A stretch of 64,000 bases of DNA. Source: JAGOBP01 sp964550855 (GTDB lineage: Bacteria > Chloroflexota > Anaerolineae > Fen-1058). The notes beneath the pieces were generated by a model. The model was given only the letters and a program-made list of their open reading frames with translations, had not been told where the DNA came from and did not search any database. Numbering within the stretch: the first letter of the stretch is position 1; each line of letters opens with the position of its first letter. Both the position numbers and the translations under genes were made by a program. The stretch spans positions 1 to 64,000 of the forward strand of contig CAZKBQ010000015.1 of the NCBI GenBank assembly GCA_964550855.1. The letters run 5' to 3'. Positions 60,620-64,000 of this stretch are shown here, piece by piece.

Positions 60620-61972
60620 ATGACTTACATCCCCCACACCGAGCGCAATCGCGCCGAGATGCTGGCCGCGATCGGCGTCCAGCGGCTGGAAGACCTGTTC
60701 CCGGCCGTGCCCGCCGAGCACCGCTTCCCGGACCTGCGCCTGCCCGCCGCTCTCTCCGAAATGGAGACCTTCTGGGAGCTGCAAGGTCTCAGCGAGGCCA
60801 ATGCCGACGTCAACCACTATGCCTGTTTTCTAGGCGCGGGCGCGTACAACCACTACGTGCCGCACACCGTCGATTACGTGCTGCGCCGCGGCGAGTTCTA
60901 CACCGCCTACACGCCCTATCAACCGGAGATCAGCCAGGGCACGCTGCAGGCGATGTTTGAGTATCAAAGCATGATTTGCCAGCTCACCGGCATGGACGTG
61001 AGCAATGCCAGCCACTACGACGGCGCCACCTCCATGGCCGAAGGCGTGCTCATGGCGATGAATGCGACCAAGGGCAATCGCACCAAGGTGGTGATTTCCC
61101 CGGCGGTTCATCCCCAGTACCGATCGGTTCTCCGCACCTACACGCAGGGCATGCAGATTCAGATCGTGGGCGACGACAACCTCAAGAACGATCTGCCCGA
61201 TCTATTGAAATTGCTGGACAAGGACACAGCCTGCCTCGTGGTGCAAAGCCCCAACTTCTTCGGCCAGATCGAAGACATGCAGGGCGTCGCCGAAGCCGTG
61301 CACGCGGTGGGCGCGCTGTTGATCGTCGTGACCGATCCCATCTCACTGGGCATCCTCACCCCGCCCGGCGATTACGGCGCCGACGTGGTGGCGGCCGAAG
61401 GCCAGCCGCTGGGCATCCCCATGAGCTACGGCGGGCCGTATCTGGGCATCTTCGCCACCAAGAGCGCCTACGTCCGCAAGATGGCCGGCCGATTGGTGGG
61501 CGAGACGCGCGACATCGAGGGCCGGCGCGGCTACGTGCTCACGCTCTCCACGCGCGAGCAGCACATCCGCCGCGAGAAGGCCACCTCCAACATCTGCACT
61601 AACCAGGGCTTGCTGGCGCTGGCCGCGGCCGTGTATCTGGCCACGGTGGGCAAGTGCGGACTCGATTCGGTGGCGCGGCTGTGCTGGCACAAGAGCCACT
61701 ATGCCGCCAAACAGATCGATGCGCTGAACGGCTTCACCGTGCTGGGCGGCAAGCCATTCTTCAAGGAATTTGTCGTCAAACTGCCCGTGCCGGTCGCCAG
61801 CGTCAACGAGTTCCTGCTGGATGAATTCGACATCATCGGCGGCTATGATCTGGGCGAGGACTATCCGCACTTGAAGGATCACATGCTGATCGCAGTCACC
61901 GAAACCAACACGCAGCGCGAAATCGACGATCTTGCCATCGGCCTGAAAGAAGCGGCGGAGCAACTATCATGA
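60620..61972 (+). CDS. gcvPA: Glycine dehydrogenase (decarboxylating) subunit 1
   Basis: This 450-residue N-terminal half of the split P-protein has FLGAGAYNHYVPHTVDYVL, RGEFYTAYTPYQPEISQGTL and MTGMDVSNASHYDGATSMAEG-like residues. SYGGPYLGIFA and GRLVGETRD follow. It pairs with subunit 2 to decarboxylate glycine with PLP and pass the aminomethyl group to GcvH. The split form is typical of many non-proteobacterial lineages. It overlaps gcvPB by 4 bases (ATGA), so the subunits are made together. Confidence 0.95.
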   Translation: MTYIPHTERNRAEMLAAIGVQRLEDLFPAVPAEHRFPDLRLPAALSEMETFWELQGLSEANADVNHYACFLGAGAYNHYVPHTVDYVLRRGEFYTAYTPYQPEISQGTLQAMFEYQSMICQLTGMDVSNASHYDGATSMAEGVLMAMNATKGNRTKVVISPAVHPQYRSVLRTYTQGMQIQIVGDDNLKNDLPDLLKLLDKDTACLVVQSPNFFGQIEDMQGVAEAVHAVGALLIVVTDPISLGILTPPGDYGADVVAAEGQPLGIPMSYGGPYLGIFATKSAYVRKMAGRLVGETRDIEGRRGYVLTLSTREQHIRREKATSNICTNQGLLALAAAVYLATVGKCGLDSVARLCWHKSHYAAKQIDALNGFTVLGGKPFFKEFVVKLPVPVASVNEFLLDEFDIIGGYDLGEDYPHLKDHMLIAVTETNTQREIDDLAIGLKEAAEQLS

Positions 61973-63456
61973 ACAACCGAGAACCCCTCATCTACGAAAT
62001 CAGCTCGCCCGGTCGCTGCGGCGTCGATCTGCCCCAGTCCGATGTGCCCGAAACCGACATCCCGGCGGAGCTGTGCCGCACCGGGCTGGGCCTGCCCGAG
62101 CTGTCGCAGCTGGACGTGGTGCGTCATTATCTGCACCTGTCGCAGCTCAACTACAGCATCGACGGCGGCTTCTACCCGCTGGGGTCGTGCACCATGAAGT
62201 ACAACCCCAAGATCAACGAAGACGCGGCGCGGCTGCCCGGCTTCGCCTTTACCCATCCGCTGCAAGACCCCATGACGGTGCAGGGCAATCTGGCCATCAT
62301 GTTCCACCTGCAGGAATGGCTCAAGGAGATCGGCGGCTTTGCGGCTGTCACGCTGCAGCCCGCAGCCGGCGCGCACGGCGAATTCACCGGCATCCTGATC
62401 ATGCGGAAGTATCATCTCGATCGGGGCGATACCAAACGCAACGTCATCCTCATCCCTGATTCGGCGCACGGCACCAATCCGGCCTCCTCGGCGATGAGCG
62501 GCCTGGTCGTCAAGCAGCTGCCGTCCGATAGTCGCGGCAATATCGATCTGGAGGCGCTGCGCGCCGCCTGCGACGACACCGTCGTCGGCCTGATGCTCAC
62601 CAACCCGAACACGCTCGGCCTCTTTGAAGAACACCTGGAAGAAGTGGTCGATCTGGTGCACGGCTGCGGCGGCCTGATGTACGGCGACGGCGCCAACATG
62701 AACGCGCTGGTGGGCATTGCGCGGCCCGGCGATCTGGGCTTTGACGTGATGCACTACAATCTGCACAAGACCTTCTCCACGCCGCACGGCGGCGGCGGCC
62801 CCGGCAGCGGGCCGGTGGGCGTCATCGAGGCGCTGGCCGACTTCCTGCCCGGCCCCATCGTCAACATTAGCTTCCCCGACGACGGCGACGAGACGCCCGT
62901 GTACGGCTTTGAAATGCCGAAGAAATCAATCGGGCGGGTGAAGGCCTTCAACGGCAACTTCGGCATGATCGTGCGCGCGTATACGTACATGCGCGTACAC
63001 GGGCCGGACGGTCTCAAGGCCAATTCCATGCACGCGGTGCTCAACGCCAACTACCTGCGCGTCAAGCTCAACGACAAGTATCCCGTGCCCTACGATCGCA
63101 TCTGCATGCACGAATTTGTCTGCCAGGGCAAGTTTGAGGGCAGCGACGTGCGCGCGTTGGACGTGAGCAAGCGCCTGATGGACTACGGCATCCATCCGCC
63201 CACCAACTACTTCCCGCTGATCGTGCCGGAAGCGCTGATGATCGAGCCGACCGAGACAGAAAGCAAGGAGACGCTCGATCACTTCGTCGAAGTGATGCGC
63301 ACCATCGCCGACGAAGCGGTGACCAACCCCGAAGTGCTGCACAGCGCACCGCACACCGCGCCGATGCGGCGGCTGGATGAAGTGAAGGCCGCCCGCGATC
63401 TGGTGCTGTGCTGCATGCCGGCCGAGTTTGCCGCGGCGGCTGAAGCTGCGGCCTAA
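61969..63456 (+). CDS. gcvPB: Glycine dehydrogenase (decarboxylating) subunit 2
   Basis: This 495-residue C-terminal half of the P-protein carries the PLP lysine, K267, in YNLHKTFSTPHGGGGPGSGP. It also has SIDGGFYPLGSCTMKYNPK, LQPAAGAHGEF, DSAHGTNPAS and MLTNPNTLGLFE, all conserved. It completes the glycine decarboxylase begun by gcvPA. It is the last gene of the operon, followed by a bidirectional terminator and a convergent histidine kinase. Confidence 0.96.
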   Translation: MNNREPLIYEISSPGRCGVDLPQSDVPETDIPAELCRTGLGLPELSQLDVVRHYLHLSQLNYSIDGGFYPLGSCTMKYNPKINEDAARLPGFAFTHPLQDPMTVQGNLAIMFHLQEWLKEIGGFAAVTLQPAAGAHGEFTGILIMRKYHLDRGDTKRNVILIPDSAHGTNPASSAMSGLVVKQLPSDSRGNIDLEALRAACDDTVVGLMLTNPNTLGLFEEHLEEVVDLVHGCGGLMYGDGANMNALVGIARPGDLGFDVMHYNLHKTFSTPHGGGGPGSGPVGVIEALADFLPGPIVNISFPDDGDETPVYGFEMPKKSIGRVKAFNGNFGMIVRAYTYMRVHGPDGLKANSMHAVLNANYLRVKLNDKYPVPYDRICMHEFVCQGKFEGSDVRALDVSKRLMDYGIHPPTNYFPLIVPEALMIEPTETESKETLDHFVEVMRTIADEAVTNPEVLHSAPHTAPMRRLDEVKAARDLVLCCMPAEFAAAAEAAA

Positions 63457-63479
63457 GACGATCCACCATCGATCCGAAA

Positions 63480-63512
63480 ACATCGAGGCGGCCCCACGGG
63501 CCGCCTCGATGT
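63480..63512. terminator. Bidirectional terminator between gcvPB and a histidine kinase
   Basis: A 15-bp stem pairs 63480-63494 (CATCGAGGCGGCCC core) with 63498-63512 around CAC. On the minus strand a TTTTC run follows. Confidence 0.8.
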
Positions 63513-63533
63513 CATCTGTAAAGCCGAGTCGCG

Positions 63534-64000
63534 TTATTGGGCCGCCGGCAGCGTGAACCAAAACAGACTGCCGCAGTCGCCGGCGCTGTCAAAACCAACC
63601 GCCCCGCCCATCTTCTCGACGATGTGGCGCACGATGGACAGCCCCAAGCCGTCGCCGGTGGCGCGCACTTCGGACAGCTGGGTGAACGGCGTAAAGAGGC
63701 GCTCGCGCGCTTCCGGGTTGATGCCCGGCCCGTTGTCCTTCACCCAGCAGCGCACGGTGTCGTCGGGTTGCAGTTCCGCCCCCAATTCCACGCGCGGCGG
63801 CCGCCCGCCGTGCTTGATGGCGTTGCTCAGATAGTTCACCCACACTTCTTCGATCCACGGCGCGTGACCCACTGCCACCGGCCAGTGCTCGGGCGCGTGC
63901 AACGCGGCGTGGGATTCTGCAATCATAAATGTCAAACGGTGCATGGCCTCGTTCACCACGCGCCCCATGTCCACCGGTTGATACTCCACGTCGCCCTTGC
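63534..64000 (-). CDS. Sensor histidine kinase, C-terminal part only
   Basis: The frame is open through the right edge, so at least 155 C-terminal residues are seen and the gene starts outside the window. The visible part is the ATPase domain: IEEVWVNYLSNAIKHGG (N-box), VKDNGPGINPEARERLFTPF (G1 and F boxes) and GDGLGLSIVRHIVEKMGG (G2), ending in a short tail. It resembles PAS-linked HisKA kinases. The sensor domains and phospho-acceptor His cannot be seen. Convergent with the gcv operon. Confidence 0.88.
   Translation of the reverse strand, partial: KGDVEYQPVDMGRVVNEAMHRLTFMIAESHAALHAPEHWPVAVGHAPWIEEVWVNYLSNAIKHGGRPPRVELGAELQPDDTVRCWVKDNGPGINPEARERLFTPFTQLSEVRATGDGLGLSIVRHIVEKMGGAVGFDSAGDCGSLFWFTLPAAQ

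Overview
The window is GC-rich, densely coded bacterial DNA. Gene content suggests a Chloroflexota-type organism (Anaerolineae/Caldilineae-like). The pointers are two-subunit glycine decarboxylase genes, large STAND NTPases with WD40 or FGE modules, a Ser/Thr kinase beside an FHA protein, a CpXC protein and many NarL-type signalling genes. This is inference: there is no rRNA, and I found no tRNA. The hexamer CGATCG is strikingly common, and heptamer tandem repeats recur between genes and once inside a gene.

1-5.2 kb: a truncated PLD/lamin-tail protein; a hydrolase-TetR-YrdB operon with paired operators on a consensus promoter; an esterase with a leaderless-type promoter; an ATP-grasp ligase. 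5.3-17.8 kb: a probable light- and B12-controlled regulon. A CarH/LitR-type MerR regulator (5367-6329) heads one operon (SDR, 37-aa ORF, SRPBCC, CrtI-like oxidoreductase). A second, matching promoter heads another (MFS, peroxiredoxin-like gene with in-frame TGA, photolyase, ABC exporter pair, DUF1295 protein, acyl-CoA ligase). Both promoters carry 11-bp-spaced repeats over the -35 box, as in known CarH operators. The in-frame TGA sits exactly where the active-site Cys is expected, so this is a candidate selenoprotein.

17.9-24.8 kb: DegV, a relic of an ABC transporter end, a hydrolase, a 766-bp stretch with no intact gene but a six-copy 11-bp repeat, a LuxR-type HTH protein, a hydroxyacid dehydrogenase, an epimerase, a membrane protein and a methyltransferase. 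24.8-39.6 kb: a GH3-like surface protein, Ser/Thr kinase, FHA-winged-helix protein, then a sugar-type ABC system whose ATPase is fused to a histidine kinase, divergent from a REC-HTH-REC regulator. Next come a CpXC protein, a GAF-PAS kinase, a V4R protein and a REC/degenerate-GGDEF protein.

39.6-47.6 kb: a glycosyltransferase, a 1416-residue YfhO-flippase fusion with in-frame repeat DNA, an SDR, a small unknown protein and AsnRS. 47.6-56.1 kb: two STAND proteins (nSTAND-WD40 and NACHT-FGE) that share an N-terminal motif, an 84-aa protein between them, and a hydrolase just upstream. 56.2-64 kb: tgt, alr, a lipoprotein, a glycine-riboswitch-controlled gcvH-gcvPA-gcvPB operon, and the C-terminal end of a histidine kinase cut by the window edge.
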